Part shown: one piece after another, positions 26,226-37,200 of the stretch | Layout of the letters: each line of letters starts with the position of its first letter | Numbering within the stretch: the first letter of the stretch is position 1 | NCBI GenBank assembly: GCA_023957335.1 | Contig: JAMLHC010000003.1 | Location: 1-64,000, forward strand | Direction: 5' to 3' | DNA length: 64,000 nucleotides | Source of the DNA: Bacteroidota bacterium | Lineage (GTDB): Bacteria; Bacteroidota; Bacteroidia; NS11-12g; UBA955 | Position numbers and translations under genes: made by a program | Notes under the pieces: generated by a model | The model's database searches: none | Seen by the model: only the letters and a program-made list of their open reading frames with translations | Told to the model about the DNA's origin: nothing

Positions 26226-27794
26226 ATGAAGAAAATATTACTAACCTTATTTACACCACTTGCATTGATTATTGGCTTAAGCACCCAATCCTACGGACAA
26301 AATGCAGACAACAAACTCGGTATTGAAATTAACGGAGGTTTTATGGAATACCAAGGAGACCACGGAAATTCATTATTTTTCTCGAAAAAACCAAACTATA
26401 TGGGGGCGGGAGGCAGTATCAGTCATTATCTTTCTCCATCCTTTGACGTCATGCTATTTGGCGGGTCCGGTGATTTAGGTTATTACAAAAGTGTACCTTA
26501 TGTAGATCCACCCTTTGACAATGCAGGCTTTAGAGCCAGACTATTTAATGTATCAACCGGATTAAGATACAAATTCAACAACGATATCATACTTTCTTCA
26601 GAATCAAAAATATTCCCCTACTTAGTTGGAGGCGTGGGATTTCAATATATACATTCTCGCATTTTGAATCAAACCAGAAACAATTTGACTGAATTTTCCG
26701 GTGTTTTGACCGGAGGCGGTGGACTCCAATTCAATATCAACGAAAAAGTTGGCATTAGATTACAAACCGTTTTCAATTACACATATAATGACATTTGGGA
26801 CGGATACCCATTTACAGATGGCATACACAAAAGAAGAAAGCTCTATGACTCCTATATGTATCATTCTGTGGGTGTAGTATTCAACCTACCTTATGACTTT
26901 TTAAACTATGAAAAAGGTCCTAAAAAACTCAAAGACAGTGATAATGACGGAGTACCTAACAAATTTGACAAATGCCCAAAAACCCCTATTGGCTGGATTG
27001 TTGACAGCGTAGGCTGCCCTCTTGACTCTGATGGTGATGGAATTTTTGACCATGCTGACTCTTGTCGCTATACCAAAGGTATTCCGCAATTCGATGGATG
27101 CCCTGATACAGACGGAGATGGCATTCCCGACAAAAAAGACCGTTGCCCTGAGGTTGCCGGCTTAGCTGAATTCCAAGGATGTCCTGATACGGACAAAGAT
27201 GGCATTCCTGATATTGACGACCGTTGTCCGAATGAAGCTGGTACTGCCGCACTCAAAGGTTGTCCCGACAGAGACGGAGATGGCGTTCCTGATATTGACG
27301 ATAAATGTCCTGATGTAAAAGGACCTATTGAATGGGAAGGTTGTCCTGATTCTGACGGAGATGGAATTCCTGACCATTTAGACAGATGTCCTAGCGTACC
27401 CGGTATTGCTGCCAACAAAGGATGTCCTGAAATCAAAAAACAAGATATTCAGAAAATTGCATTAGCAGCTAAAGGAATTAATTTCGAGACCGGAAAAACT
27501 ATTATTACAAAAGATTCTTATAAGAACTTGGACATTTTGGTTGAAATGCTCACTCTATACAAAGAAGCATTTGTTGACATTGAGGGTCATACTGATAATG
27601 TGGGCAAATCAGAAGCAAACAAGAAACTATCCCAAGGAAGAGCAGATGCCGTTAAAGCATATTTAGTGAGCAAAGGAATTGATGAAAGCAGACTAACCGC
27701 TATTGGATATGGCGATGAAAAACCCGTTGCAGACAACAAAACTGCAGCAGGAAAAGCCAAAAACAGAAGAGTTGATTTTAATATCAAGTACTAA
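26226..27794 (+). CDS. OmpA-family outer-membrane protein with TSP3 repeats
   Basis: 522 residues from the ATG at 26226. Signal peptide (to about 25, ending QSYGQ), an eight-stranded barrel-like N-terminal part (about 28-225), then five or six thrombospondin type 3 calcium-binding repeats of the form DSDGDGIPD--D-CP---G---GCPD (about 235-400), and a C-terminal OmpA peptidoglycan-binding domain (about 410-522) with the signature IEGHTDNVG...LSQGRADAVKAYL...GYGDEKP. It anchors the outer membrane to the wall and is usually very abundant, in line with its strong promoter and terminator. Confidence 0.95.
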   Translation: MKKILLTLFTPLALIIGLSTQSYGQNADNKLGIEINGGFMEYQGDHGNSLFFSKKPNYMGAGGSISHYLSPSFDVMLFGGSGDLGYYKSVPYVDPPFDNAGFRARLFNVSTGLRYKFNNDIILSSESKIFPYLVGGVGFQYIHSRILNQTRNNLTEFSGVLTGGGGLQFNINEKVGIRLQTVFNYTYNDIWDGYPFTDGIHKRRKLYDSYMYHSVGVVFNLPYDFLNYEKGPKKLKDSDNDGVPNKFDKCPKTPIGWIVDSVGCPLDSDGDGIFDHADSCRYTKGIPQFDGCPDTDGDGIPDKKDRCPEVAGLAEFQGCPDTDKDGIPDIDDRCPNEAGTAALKGCPDRDGDGVPDIDDKCPDVKGPIEWEGCPDSDGDGIPDHLDRCPSVPGIAANKGCPEIKKQDIQKIALAAKGINFETGKTIITKDSYKNLDILVEMLTLYKEAFVDIEGHTDNVGKSEANKKLSQGRADAVKAYLVSKGIDESRLTAIGYGDEKPVADNKTAAGKAKNRRVDFNIKY

Positions 27795-27816
27795 TTTAAT
27801 TACTGAATAGAATATA

Positions 27817-27847
27817 GAGGGTGGTTATTATTAACCACCCTCTTTTT
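27817..27847 (+). terminator. Rho-independent terminator after ompA-like gene
   Basis: GAGGGTGGTTA (27817-27827) and TAACCACCCTC (27832-27842) form a perfect 11-base stem with a four-base loop, followed by TTTTTATTTAT. Confidence 0.92.
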
Positions 27848-27930
27848 ATTTATACTTCTATTCAAGTCTCAACACAAATACTTTCACTAATTTCGCCAGC
27901 TCACTAACAAGAACTATTCTTTAATAGATT

Positions 27931-30051
27931 ATGAAGAAGATTGCACTTTTAATTGGATGCATAATAAGCACAATACTTTTCAGCTCAAACAAACAGGAAG
28001 AAGGGATGTTCCCTTTGAGTGATTTGAGTAAAATAGATTTCAAAAAAGCCGGATTCAATATACAACAAGAAGATATATTCAACCCTAATGGCATTAGCTT
28101 AACCAATGCCTTAGTCCGTCTTGGCGGATGTACCGGTTCTTTTATTTCCGAAGATGGTTTGATTATTACTAACCACCATTGTGCATTTGGCGCTGTCAGC
28201 AGAGTATCAACAGTTGAAAATAATTACCTTGAAAAGGGTTTTTTGGCAAAATCAAGAAACGATGAAATACCCGTTGGGATTGAATGTAAAATAACCCGTT
28301 CCTACGAAGACGTATCAAGTATTATACTGAAAGGTATTACAGATGAAACCGGGGGTAAAGAACGCGAAAAGATAATCACTCAAAATACAAAAAAGCTAAT
28401 TGAAGAAGAGTCCAAAAGGCATCCTGACTTAAAAATTGAGGTTTCAGAAATGTTTATTGGTATAACTTACGTACTCTTTCGCTATGAAATTCTGACAGAT
28501 ACCAGACTTGTGTATGTTCCGCCCCGCCAAGTCGGAGAGTTTGGAGGCGAATCAGACAATTGGGAATGGCCAAGGCATACCGGTGATTTTTCTATTTTAA
28601 GAGCTTATTCAAACAAAGACAATAAAGCAGCCGATTACAGCGAATCCAATGTTCCCTACAAACCGACTAAATTTCTTAAAGTTAATCCCAATGGCGTACA
28701 AGAAGAAGATTTAGTTTTTATACTCGGATATCCCGGCAAAACATTTAGGCATCAACCTGCCAAGTTTATTGAATATCAAGAAGACCATTTATTACCTTTT
28801 ATTGCTGATTGGTTCGGTTTCAAAATTAAAACCATGATGGAAGTAAGCATAAACAAAGGTGATGAAGCACGCTACCTCAATCTCGCCTCCACCATCAAAA
28901 GCTTAGCCAATGTCAAGAAAAACTATGAAGGAAAAATTCAAGGTTTAAAACGCACGAATCTTCTTCAATCCAAAAGAGATGGAGATATTATGATGAAACA
29001 ATGGGCAATAAAAAATAAAATGGGCAACAGTTTCGAACAAGTCATTGACAAGATTGATAGCTTATACTCAATTAAAAATCAAATGTTTGAACAAGAATTC
29101 ATTTTCAATTTCTTAAACAATGATGTCGCTTATGTACAAACCGCATTAACCATTATCCGATATCAGAACCAACCTAAAAAAGACCTGCAAGATTTTTGGA
29201 CAAATAAGAAAGATGTAATGAGCAATCTATTGAACAAGAGGTTTACATTGCAAAATCAAGACATAGAATTTGCTTTTTTCAAAGAATTAGTATTCAAATT
29301 AGAGAAAGAAAATATTACAACTGCTGCTTATCGCAAAGCAAAGAACAAAGAAGAATGGTTAAAAAATCTTTATGTTCATTTTCAGAAGGATAGAGACAAA
29401 TGGCTGCGTACTTTATCAACAAAACCTGAAAAGTTTGAAAAGATTAATTCTCCAATGATTAGCTTTCTTCAAGAATTGCTCCCATATATGGATAAAATCA
29501 AAGCCAAAAAGGACTTCATCGATGCTCAGTTAAATGTATGGATACCCATCTATACAGAACTAAAATACCAAACACAGCCAAGCAATTTTATTCCTGATGC
29601 TAACTCAACATTACGACTTACATACGGTTACATCCGCAGATATACCCCAAATGACGGTGAAATTGATTACCCCTTTACATCCGCAGAAGGCATCCAACAA
29701 AAATACAATAGTGGCAACCCCGATTATTACCTGCCTGACAACCTGAGGACCTTCTTTGACCAAAGACAATATCCTGAAATATTAGTAGATAAGAAAAGCG
29801 GTAAACCCGTAGTTTGCATGCTTTACAATCTCGACACTACCGGGGGGAATTCAGGCAGCCCGATTTTAGACAAAGATGGCAATTTGGTAGGTGTGAATTT
29901 TGACAGAACCTACACTGCAACAATCAATGATTATGCTTGGAATGAGAATTACAGTCGCTCTGTGGGAGTGGACATCCGTTATGTTATTTATATAATGAAA
30001 TATCTTTCGGGTGCTGACCATATTTTACAAGAAATGGGTGTAAATATTTGA
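27931..30051 (+). CDS. S46 family dipeptidyl-peptidase, DPP11-like
   Basis: 706 residues, the usual S46 length. A signal peptide precedes a chymotrypsin-like fold split by a helical insert (about 280-540). The nucleophile is Ser641 in GGNSGSP; the histidine is in ITNHHCAF near residue 85 and the aspartate in the RHTGDFSILRAY block near 220. S46 enzymes remove dipeptides from peptide N-termini in the periplasm. The residue 18 positions after the serine is Arg659; in the family, Arg there marks DPP11 (Asp/Glu at P1) while Gly marks DPP7, so acidic preference is predicted. It is the kind of enzyme used to feed on proteins. A weak -7 box (TAATTTCG) lies at 27888-27895. Confidence 0.93.
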   Translation: MKKIALLIGCIISTILFSSNKQEEGMFPLSDLSKIDFKKAGFNIQQEDIFNPNGISLTNALVRLGGCTGSFISEDGLIITNHHCAFGAVSRVSTVENNYLEKGFLAKSRNDEIPVGIECKITRSYEDVSSIILKGITDETGGKEREKIITQNTKKLIEEESKRHPDLKIEVSEMFIGITYVLFRYEILTDTRLVYVPPRQVGEFGGESDNWEWPRHTGDFSILRAYSNKDNKAADYSESNVPYKPTKFLKVNPNGVQEEDLVFILGYPGKTFRHQPAKFIEYQEDHLLPFIADWFGFKIKTMMEVSINKGDEARYLNLASTIKSLANVKKNYEGKIQGLKRTNLLQSKRDGDIMMKQWAIKNKMGNSFEQVIDKIDSLYSIKNQMFEQEFIFNFLNNDVAYVQTALTIIRYQNQPKKDLQDFWTNKKDVMSNLLNKRFTLQNQDIEFAFFKELVFKLEKENITTAAYRKAKNKEEWLKNLYVHFQKDRDKWLRTLSTKPEKFEKINSPMISFLQELLPYMDKIKAKKDFIDAQLNVWIPIYTELKYQTQPSNFIPDANSTLRLTYGYIRRYTPNDGEIDYPFTSAEGIQQKYNSGNPDYYLPDNLRTFFDQRQYPEILVDKKSGKPVVCMLYNLDTTGGNSGSPILDKDGNLVGVNFDRTYTATINDYAWNENYSRSVGVDIRYVIYIMKYLSGADHILQEMGVNI

Positions 30052-30083
30052 TTTCACATTTTTGACCTAATATTGCAGCTAAA

Positions 30084-31052
30084 ATGAATTACCTTGATTT
30101 TGAAAAACCGGTTGAAGACCTTTGTGAGCAGTTAGACAAAGTGAAAGAAACCCATTCTCATGGCAAAGTTGACATGACAGACACCATTGCTCAATTAGAA
30201 AAGAAAATTGATGAGCTAAAGAAAGAGGTTTACGGCAACCTGTCCAACTGGCAACGTGTCCAACTGTCCAGACACCCCGACAGACCATATACTTTAGATT
30301 ATATCCAAAATATTGCACCTGACTTTATTGAATTACATGGAGACAGAGTTGTAAATGACGACAAAGCCATTGTGGGTGGTTTTGGCACTATTGACGGACA
30401 AACCTTCATGATTATCGGTCAGCAAAAAGGTCGCAACACCAAAGAACGTCAATACCGAAACTTTGGGATGGCTAATCCTGACGGATATAGAAAGGCTCTT
30501 AGACTCATGAAACTGGCTGAAAAATTCAACAAGCCAATCCTTACTCTGATTGACACACCCGGAGCTTCACCCGGATTAGAAGCGGAAGAAAGAGGGCAAG
30601 GCGAAGCTATAGCCAAAAATTTAATGGAAATGGCGGTTCTCAAAACCCCTGTGATATGTGTAGTTATTGGAGAGGGTGCTTCGGGAGGTGCTTTGGGAAT
30701 TGGGGTAGGCGACAAAGTGATGATGATGGAATATTCATGGTATTCTGTAATTTCACCCGAAAACTGTTCTTCCATTTTATGGAGAAGCTGGGATTACAAA
30801 GAAAAAGCAGCCGATGCACTTAAACTCACCCCGCAAGATATGTTAACAAACAAACTCATTGACGGCATCATTGAAGAACCCTTGGGTGGCGCTCATTACA
30901 ATCCTCAGGAGGCTGCCGAAATCTTAAAAAGAGAAATTAAAAGGCTATATAAATCTTTGAAAGACATACCTGCGGACAAAATTATAGAAAGTAGAATTGC
31001 AAAATTCTCAGAAATGGGAGCTTATAAATTAGAAGCAGAATCTCAATCCTAA
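30084..31052 (+). CDS. accA: Acetyl-CoA carboxylase carboxyltransferase subunit alpha
   Basis: 322 residues, the normal AccA length. With AccD it moves the carboxyl group from biotin on AccB to acetyl-CoA, giving malonyl-CoA for fatty-acid synthesis. Recognised by the N-terminal [10 protein letters not shown] helix region, [14 protein letters not shown], the [23 protein letters not shown] crotonase-type block and the [10 protein letters not shown] oxyanion segment. The gene for the beta subunit is not in the window. Its last four bases overlap the end of the convergent TamL gene. Confidence 0.97.
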   Translation: MNYLDFEKPVEDLCEQLDKVKETHSHGKVDMTDTIAQLEKKIDELKKEVYGNLSNWQRVQLSRHPDRPYTLDYIQNIAPDFIELHGDRVVNDDKAIVGGFGTIDGQTFMIIGQQKGRNTKERQYRNFGMANPDGYRKALRLMKLAEKFNKPILTLIDTPGASPGLEAEERGQGEAIAKNLMEMAVLKTPVICVVIGEGASGGALGIGVGDKVMMMEYSWYSVISPENCSSILWRSWDYKEKAADALKLTPQDMLTNKLIDGIIEEPLGGAHYNPQEAAEILKREIKRLYKSLKDIPADKIIESRIAKFSEMGAYKLEAESQS

Positions 31053-33382
31053 AAAGGATAGCCTACACCAGCATTTAAAACCGTATAATTAATACCTTTA
31101 GGTTTAAATAACTCCTTGGCTACCCAACCATTGTTTTTGGCAACTCCGGGGTCTTTAAGTTGAATCCCCCAATCTAACCTAAAAATAAAAAACTCAAAAT
31201 CAAACCTAAAACCTATACCGGTATTGAGTGCCATTTCTCCAATAAACCTTCTATAATCGAACATCTCCGGTCGGGTTGTTCCGGAGTTGGGGATAATATT
31301 CCACACATTACCGGCATCTACAAAAATGCCAAGTTCCAGTGGTTTGATAAATTTAAACCTATATTCTACACTCCCTTGTATAATCAAATCTCCGGAACGG
31401 TCAATACGGGTCCCCGAAGTGGTATCAATATAACTGCCTGGACCCAAAGTCCTGGGTCTCCAACCACGCAAGCTATTAGAACCTCCAATGAAGAATCGTT
31501 TATCAAAAGGGAGAATATCATCATTTCCATAGGGAATTCCCGCGCCCACATTCAATCTAAACGCAAGTGCGTTATTCATATCAAGATATTTCCCAATTCT
31601 TAAATCAAGTTCTGATTTGGCAAACTGAAAATAGTTAACACCCAAAAAATCATAAGTGGTATCAACGTTTCTTTCTGCATCCAATGCCCTGCGCACTAAT
31701 CTATGAATATTACCTCCAAACTCAATGATATTCAGTCTCCAAATAACATAATCTTTGGTGTTTCCTGACTTGAAATGAGAATGACTCCATCTCAATCCGG
31801 TGGAAGTAATAAGGTTATTGGCAAATAATCTTTTAACATATTCGAGATTGGGTCCACTTACTTTATCCAAAAACCCCGGTACTATACGACTGTTTGAATA
31901 TGAAATTTCAACAGGAGTTAATAGCCATATATTCCTATCTTTAACAAACTGATATGAAAAAGAAGCCGGAAGTATGTTACGCTGAAAATCAAGATTATTT
32001 TCATAGATATAAGAAAGTGAAAAAACAGACTTCACCGAATTGAGTTTTTTTCTTTCAATAAATGATTGCCAAACATAAGAACTGGGAACATATAGGTTAG
32101 CTGTAATACCGGTTTGGAAGTTTGTAAAAAAACGACCTAAATTCTCATTAGAACGCAACTGGGTTTCAGCTCTAAGCGTGTAGGACAAATCCAAGCGTTC
32201 TGCACCATGAAAAACATTTTTGTGTGAATACGTTACAATTCCTGCAACACCATAGTTTCTATAATTTCCCATGTTGGAAATCTGATTACTCAAATCTGAC
32301 GAAATAACTTGAGGTTCAACTGTAAAACTCTGTAGATATCCGGGCGTCAAAACAATGCTTGTATTAAGCACGAAACTATCATTCAGCGATTTCTTTGTGT
32401 CAATTTCAACTGTATTAAAAACTCCTAATGCACTTAACCTTCTGTATGTCAAATCAAATTCAGATTGATTGTATAGCTTACCTCTTTGTATCAACTGATT
32501 ATTCCGCAACATTTTGGCATAAAATGGATACTTATTGGTATAATACTTAACACTATCATATTCAAAATACTCTGAAAATGGTTTGTGATAAGGCGAATTG
32601 ATTTGAACGGTAATATTGTCAATATGATACAACGCTAATACTTTTGGGTCTGAAGGAATAGAAATGATGAGCTTGATATCTACAGTATGCCGCGACTTGG
32701 ATGTATCCAACTCAAAATCTATGAAATCCTTTTTAAAAGCATAGTATCCATTGTTTCTGATTGTTTTTAGGACTCTCTCACGCTCTTGATTAATAGTTTC
32801 AAATTCCAAACGTCTTCCTCCCTTAAAAAGACTATTGACCATATCATTTCTAACCAATTCTCTCAGAATAGAATCTTTACATTCGATTTTGTAATATTGG
32901 ACTCTATAATAATATTCGGGAGAAATATGATACATGAGATATTTGACTTTCTTCTTTTTGTAATGCACCGTATAAAAAACTTCTGCATCATAGTAACCGC
33001 TGTTAACCAAAAATTGCTCGATATTATTTGCGGCTTTATCTGCCAAAGTGGAATCAAACAAAACCGGAGGTTCGCCTACATTTCTAAAATACCTTCTGAT
33101 TTTAGTATTATTTAAGGCTGAATCCTTTGTGCTGGTAGCCGCATTATACAATTTGAGATGAAAACGCGTTAGTCCCAATATCTTGCGGTTGGGTTTATAG
33201 TTATTTAATTCTTTGTATTCAGGTAATTTTTGTTTCTGTCTGGGGACATCATGCAAATCATAGCGCACTTTCATAAGCAGATGCTTTCCTTCAGGAACAG
33301 TTTTGGTAAGCGAACAACTTGATGCAAATATCAGTACTGCAATTATACCTATGAAAAAACTTATGTTTACTTTTGATGCCAA
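31049..33382 (-). CDS. tamL: BamA/TamA-family outer-membrane lipoprotein (TamL-like)
   Basis: 777 residues. A signal with lipobox (FASSC) marks it as lipidated, as is TamL, the Bacteroidota version of TamA. POTRA-like segments follow (about 40-350; e.g. [19 protein letters not shown]), then a 16-strand-type barrel with the Omp85 signature region [20 protein letters not shown] near residue 640 and a C-terminal aromatic strand (NAGVGYPF). It probably inserts or exports outer-membrane proteins or lipids; a TamB partner is not in the window. The start codon is TTG at 33382 (no ATG is possible before the signal), abutting the ATG of the divergent methyltransferase gene with no gap between them. 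Confidence 0.88.
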   Translation of the reverse strand: MASKVNISFFIGIIAVLIFASSCSLTKTVPEGKHLLMKVRYDLHDVPRQKQKLPEYKELNNYKPNRKILGLTRFHLKLYNAATSTKDSALNNTKIRRYFRNVGEPPVLFDSTLADKAANNIEQFLVNSGYYDAEVFYTVHYKKKKVKYLMYHISPEYYYRVQYYKIECKDSILRELVRNDMVNSLFKGGRRLEFETINQERERVLKTIRNNGYYAFKKDFIDFELDTSKSRHTVDIKLIISIPSDPKVLALYHIDNITVQINSPYHKPFSEYFEYDSVKYYTNKYPFYAKMLRNNQLIQRGKLYNQSEFDLTYRRLSALGVFNTVEIDTKKSLNDSFVLNTSIVLTPGYLQSFTVEPQVISSDLSNQISNMGNYRNYGVAGIVTYSHKNVFHGAERLDLSYTLRAETQLRSNENLGRFFTNFQTGITANLYVPSSYVWQSFIERKKLNSVKSVFSLSYIYENNLDFQRNILPASFSYQFVKDRNIWLLTPVEISYSNSRIVPGFLDKVSGPNLEYVKRLFANNLITSTGLRWSHSHFKSGNTKDYVIWRLNIIEFGGNIHRLVRRALDAERNVDTTYDFLGVNYFQFAKSELDLRIGKYLDMNNALAFRLNVGAGIPYGNDDILPFDKRFFIGGSNSLRGWRPRTLGPGSYIDTTSGTRIDRSGDLIIQGSVEYRFKFIKPLELGIFVDAGNVWNIIPNSGTTRPEMFDYRRFIGEMALNTGIGFRFDFEFFIFRLDWGIQLKDPGVAKNNGWVAKELFKPKGINYTVLNAGVGYPF
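33368..33375 (+). promoter_or_regulatory. -7 box (TACTTTTG) inside the start of tamL
   Basis: Exact TAnnTTTG ending seven bases before the ATG of the methyltransferase gene. It lies within the first codons of the divergent tamL gene because the two start codons abut. Confidence 0.5.
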
Positions 33383-34138
33383 ATGTTGAGTAATGCGCTT
33401 TTAAAACAATTTGCTTCGCTTAAAGTCAAAAAGTGTAGGCAAAAATATAGCCAATTTGTAGTCGAAGGAAATAAATCTATTAAGGAATTAAAAAATACGC
33501 ACTTTATTCCCGACACAATACTGTATAGGGCACATCAAGACAAGGAACTTAGCCGTCTCTTTCCGCATAGCAAAGTCATAGATAACAATGCCGACAAGAT
33601 TGACAAGATATCCTCATTTGAAAATGCCGGAGATGTAATTGCGATTGTACCTTTTGCCAAACAATCTTTAGAAGCTATAGATATTCAACACGGGTGTTCG
33701 CTCTTTCTGGACGAAATACAAAACCCGGGTAATCTGGGCACAATTATTAGATTAGCTGTATGGTATGGCTTCAAAAATATTGCATTGAGCATTGGCTGTG
33801 CCGACATTTTCAACCCTAAAACCATTCAAGCCAGCATGGGTGGCTTTGCCAAAATCAATTTTACTTATACACAAAAAGAGCTATGGCTTGCTGAAGCGCA
33901 GAAAGCAAAGATTCCTATTTTAGGGACATTCTTAGAAGGAAAGGATATTCATCATTTTGACTTTCCACACACTTGTATCATTGTAATTGGAAATGAAGGA
34001 AGCGGAATTAGTCCTGAAGTTGAGAAGTTTATTACACAAAAAATCACCATCAAAGGAAGTGGGCAGATTGAATCTCTGAACGCTGCTATGGCAACAGCAA
34101 TCGTTTTAGACAATATTTATCGAAATATCCGTAAGTGA
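33383..34138 (+). CDS. SPOUT (TrmH/SpoU) family RNA 2'-O-methyltransferase
   Basis: 251 residues. An N-terminal substrate-binding domain (about 1-95, KKCRQKYSQFVVEGNKSIKEL) precedes the knotted SPOUT domain, with its three motifs: NPGNLGTIIRLAVWYGF (motif 1), GNEGSGISPEV (motif 2) and SLNAAMATAIVL (motif 3). It methylates a ribose in rRNA or tRNA using S-adenosylmethionine; RlmB-like 23S rRNA activity is the usual guess, but the exact site cannot be read. A bidirectional terminator follows. Confidence 0.93.
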   Translation: MLSNALLKQFASLKVKKCRQKYSQFVVEGNKSIKELKNTHFIPDTILYRAHQDKELSRLFPHSKVIDNNADKIDKISSFENAGDVIAIVPFAKQSLEAIDIQHGCSLFLDEIQNPGNLGTIIRLAVWYGFKNIALSIGCADIFNPKTIQASMGGFAKINFTYTQKELWLAEAQKAKIPILGTFLEGKDIHHFDFPHTCIIVIGNEGSGISPEVEKFITQKITIKGSGQIESLNAAMATAIVLDNIYRNIRK

Positions 34139-34191
34139 AAGTTATATCCAATTTTCAATTCAGTACTTATCTAATTCATCCTCAAGCATAA

Positions 34192-34218
34192 AAAAGGCGA
34201 CTTCTAAGGTCGCCTTTT
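34192..34218. terminator. Bidirectional intrinsic terminator
   Basis: AAAAGGCGAC (34192-34201) and GTCGCCTTTT (34209-34218) form a perfect 10-base stem with a seven-base loop, lying between the convergent ends of the methyltransferase gene and the giant surface-protein gene; A and T runs on the two sides suit both. Confidence 0.9.
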
Positions 34219-34240
34219 ATTGATATGTTAAATATTTAGA

Positions 34241-37200
34241 TTACTCAATCACAAATCGGAGTGTGCTCCTGCCTTGTTGAGGATTATAGATAGTGAGCAA
34301 ATAAACTCCCGGTGTAAGCGATGCAGGAAGAGTTAATTCTTTATTGGATGTATTGATTTGGAATTTCTCGGAATACACATTTCTGCCGATTACATCCACC
34401 ACATTAAGGACATAATCCTCTCCTGCAACAAAGTTTGCATTAAGCACAAAGCTTCCTTTGTTCGGGTTTGGAGAAAGGTGCATATCAAAGTTTGAAGCGA
34501 TTTTATTCACACTCAAACCAAATACATTCATGACAAATTTATTAGAAATAGCCTCAGAAGGAACTGCACAAGGGTCAGAAGCAATTGCCAATGCCCAAAT
34601 CGTATCCCCATTGTCAAAGTCTGTACCTGCTTTTGCAGTATAATTAAGTCCTGTTGCAGTTGGAATAAGCGTACTGTTTTTATACCACTCTATTGCAGGA
34701 GTAGCACCTGCATCCTTAACTGTCAATACAAAGTTTATATCTGTACCGGCAAAAACACCACTTTCAACATCTTTGCTCAATGTAGCTGTAGGCAATATGG
34801 TCTGGGTACAAAATTCAATCACTATTTTATGGGTAGAAGCATTGTTCGGAACGGCACAAGGATCATGTGAAGTGATTTTTGCCCAAATTGAATCACCTTC
34901 GCTGAAATCAACTCCGGCAACAGCTACATAACTCATCTTTCCGCTTTGTGTATTGATACGTGTATTATTTTTATACCATTCAATATCAGGATTTGCACCC
35001 GCATCCGTTATCGCAAGAGAGAATGTAACAGTAGCGCCCACAGGAACTACGGTTTGTGGAGACACACTAATATCAACGGTCGGCTCCAAAACGTTTGTAC
35101 AAATGTCAATAATCAATTTATTACTGAAACCAAAATCAGGTACTGCACAAGGTTCGTGTGAAATTACCTTAGCCCATATTGAATCTCCGGTTTTGAAATC
35201 AACACCGGACGTTGCTGTATAATAATTATCTGTAACAAGAGGAATAATTGCACCATTTAAATACCATTCAAAATCAGGGTTCACACCTGCATCAGCTGTA
35301 CTGGCAGTAAACGTAACAGCAGTACCGGGAGGAACAGGCATCGATTTGTCAGATGATATGGTTAATGACGGTATGACAGTGTTTGGACAAATATTCATCA
35401 CTATATTATTACTCACCGCATTATTAGGAACAGCGCAAGGGTCAAGTGAAGTTATTTTTACACTTATGGTATCTTTATCATTAAAATCCAAACCGGACAC
35501 TGCATCGTAAGTTACTCCTGTTTGACCTATGATTTGAATATTGTTTTTGTACCACTCTATGGTAGGATTCACACCTGCATCAGTAAGCGTCAAGGTAAAT
35601 CTAACCTGAGTAGCGTTTGGAACAAGGGTCCCTTTGTCAACCGACAATGATGCTGAAGGTGTAACAACATTAGCGCAAATGTGCATTACCAATGAATTGC
35701 TTAATGCATTGTTGGGAACTGCACAAGGGTCTGAAGAAACCACTTTGGCTGTAAAAGTATCCGCATCGTTGAAATTTATACCTGCTGTTGCTGTATAAGA
35801 CACTCCGGACGCAAATGGAATTTTCTTTCCATTTTTGAACCACTCAATCACAGGACTTCCTCCCACATTGGTCAAATTAAGAGAGAATTTAACCGCAGTA
35901 CCTGAAGGCACAAGGGTTCCGGTAGATAAAGTAACTACTACCGAAGGCAATAATAATTGCGGACATATTTTTACAATTTTTTTGGCACTTGCGGTATTGG
36001 CAGGGCTAATACATGACTCATGAGTGTATATCATCGCCCAGATTGTATCATTGTCACCAAAATCAGTTCCGGCAGCTCCGCTAAAGGTAGCAGATGTTTT
36101 GCCTGCAATAGGAGTACTATTTTTGAACCACTGAAAAGTGGGGTTGCTACCTGCATTTTTGGGAGTTAATGTGAATATCATGGTAGTTCCATTGGGCACC
36201 AATTCTCCCGGGCTAACGGACACTGTTCCACTCGGAATTATAATTTGCGGACATTTTTCATAAGTTCCTATGTCTGTATTATTTCCTAATGTTCTTTCCA
36301 GTCCGTTCAAATCTATTTTTACAGTTGACAAATTAGGCGTAGCGGCAGGAGCATAAAAAGTGCTGTCACCCAAGTCAAGTGCAACACTTCCTGAGACCAT
36401 TCTGAAATCATTATTGAGCGTATCTTCAAAATAAGCAGTAGATGCTACAACAGTTCCGTATGGATTCACACTACCATCTTCAAGATAAGTATCGCCAACA
36501 ATAGAGTGTTTGACAAGCATGGCAAGTGCGGCTGCAATATTTACTTCATCGGGATAGTTGCCGGCAAAAATTGTATTTCTAATTTTCGAGGTTGAACCTT
36601 GGTCATAACCTCCTCCACCGGTGCCATTTTTGGTGTAATTATTGGCAACTGTTACATTGGTAAGAATCATAGCTGTATTGGAACCCAAAGCACCTAATCC
36701 TCCTCCGTCATTTACTGCATAATTACGCGCAAATAACACATTTGTAACCACAGCTTCTGATTCTCTTTCTAAGCCAAAACCACCAAAGTATGCGTTGGAA
36801 GTATTGTACATAAAGATTGCATTAGTTATGACAGGTTTACAAGTGTTGTAATAATACATACCGCCTCCGTTTCCGTTGGCAGTGTTATTATAAAAATAAA
36901 CATTATTCAGTGTGGGACTGCTTTTCCAACCATACAATCCTCCACCGTCCTCCTCGGCATAATTATTTTTGAAAGTAACATTATTCAAAATGGCATTACT
37001 ACCACCATCTGTATCCATTCCGCCACCACAACTACCCGATGCTATATTGTTTACAAACAGCACATTAGTCAAATTACAACTGCTACCGTCATTATAAATT
37101 CCACCACCGGAATTAGTACTTTCATTGGCATCAAAAACAACATTTTCGATTACACAATCACTGCCTTCTCTATTGTCAATAGCTCCACCGCCTTCATCAT

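Noticed and set aside
27068..27436. Long antisense frames across the TSP3 repeats
   Set aside because: Repeat-derived shadow frames (SGHP/SGMPSPS patterns) opposite the calcium-binding repeats.
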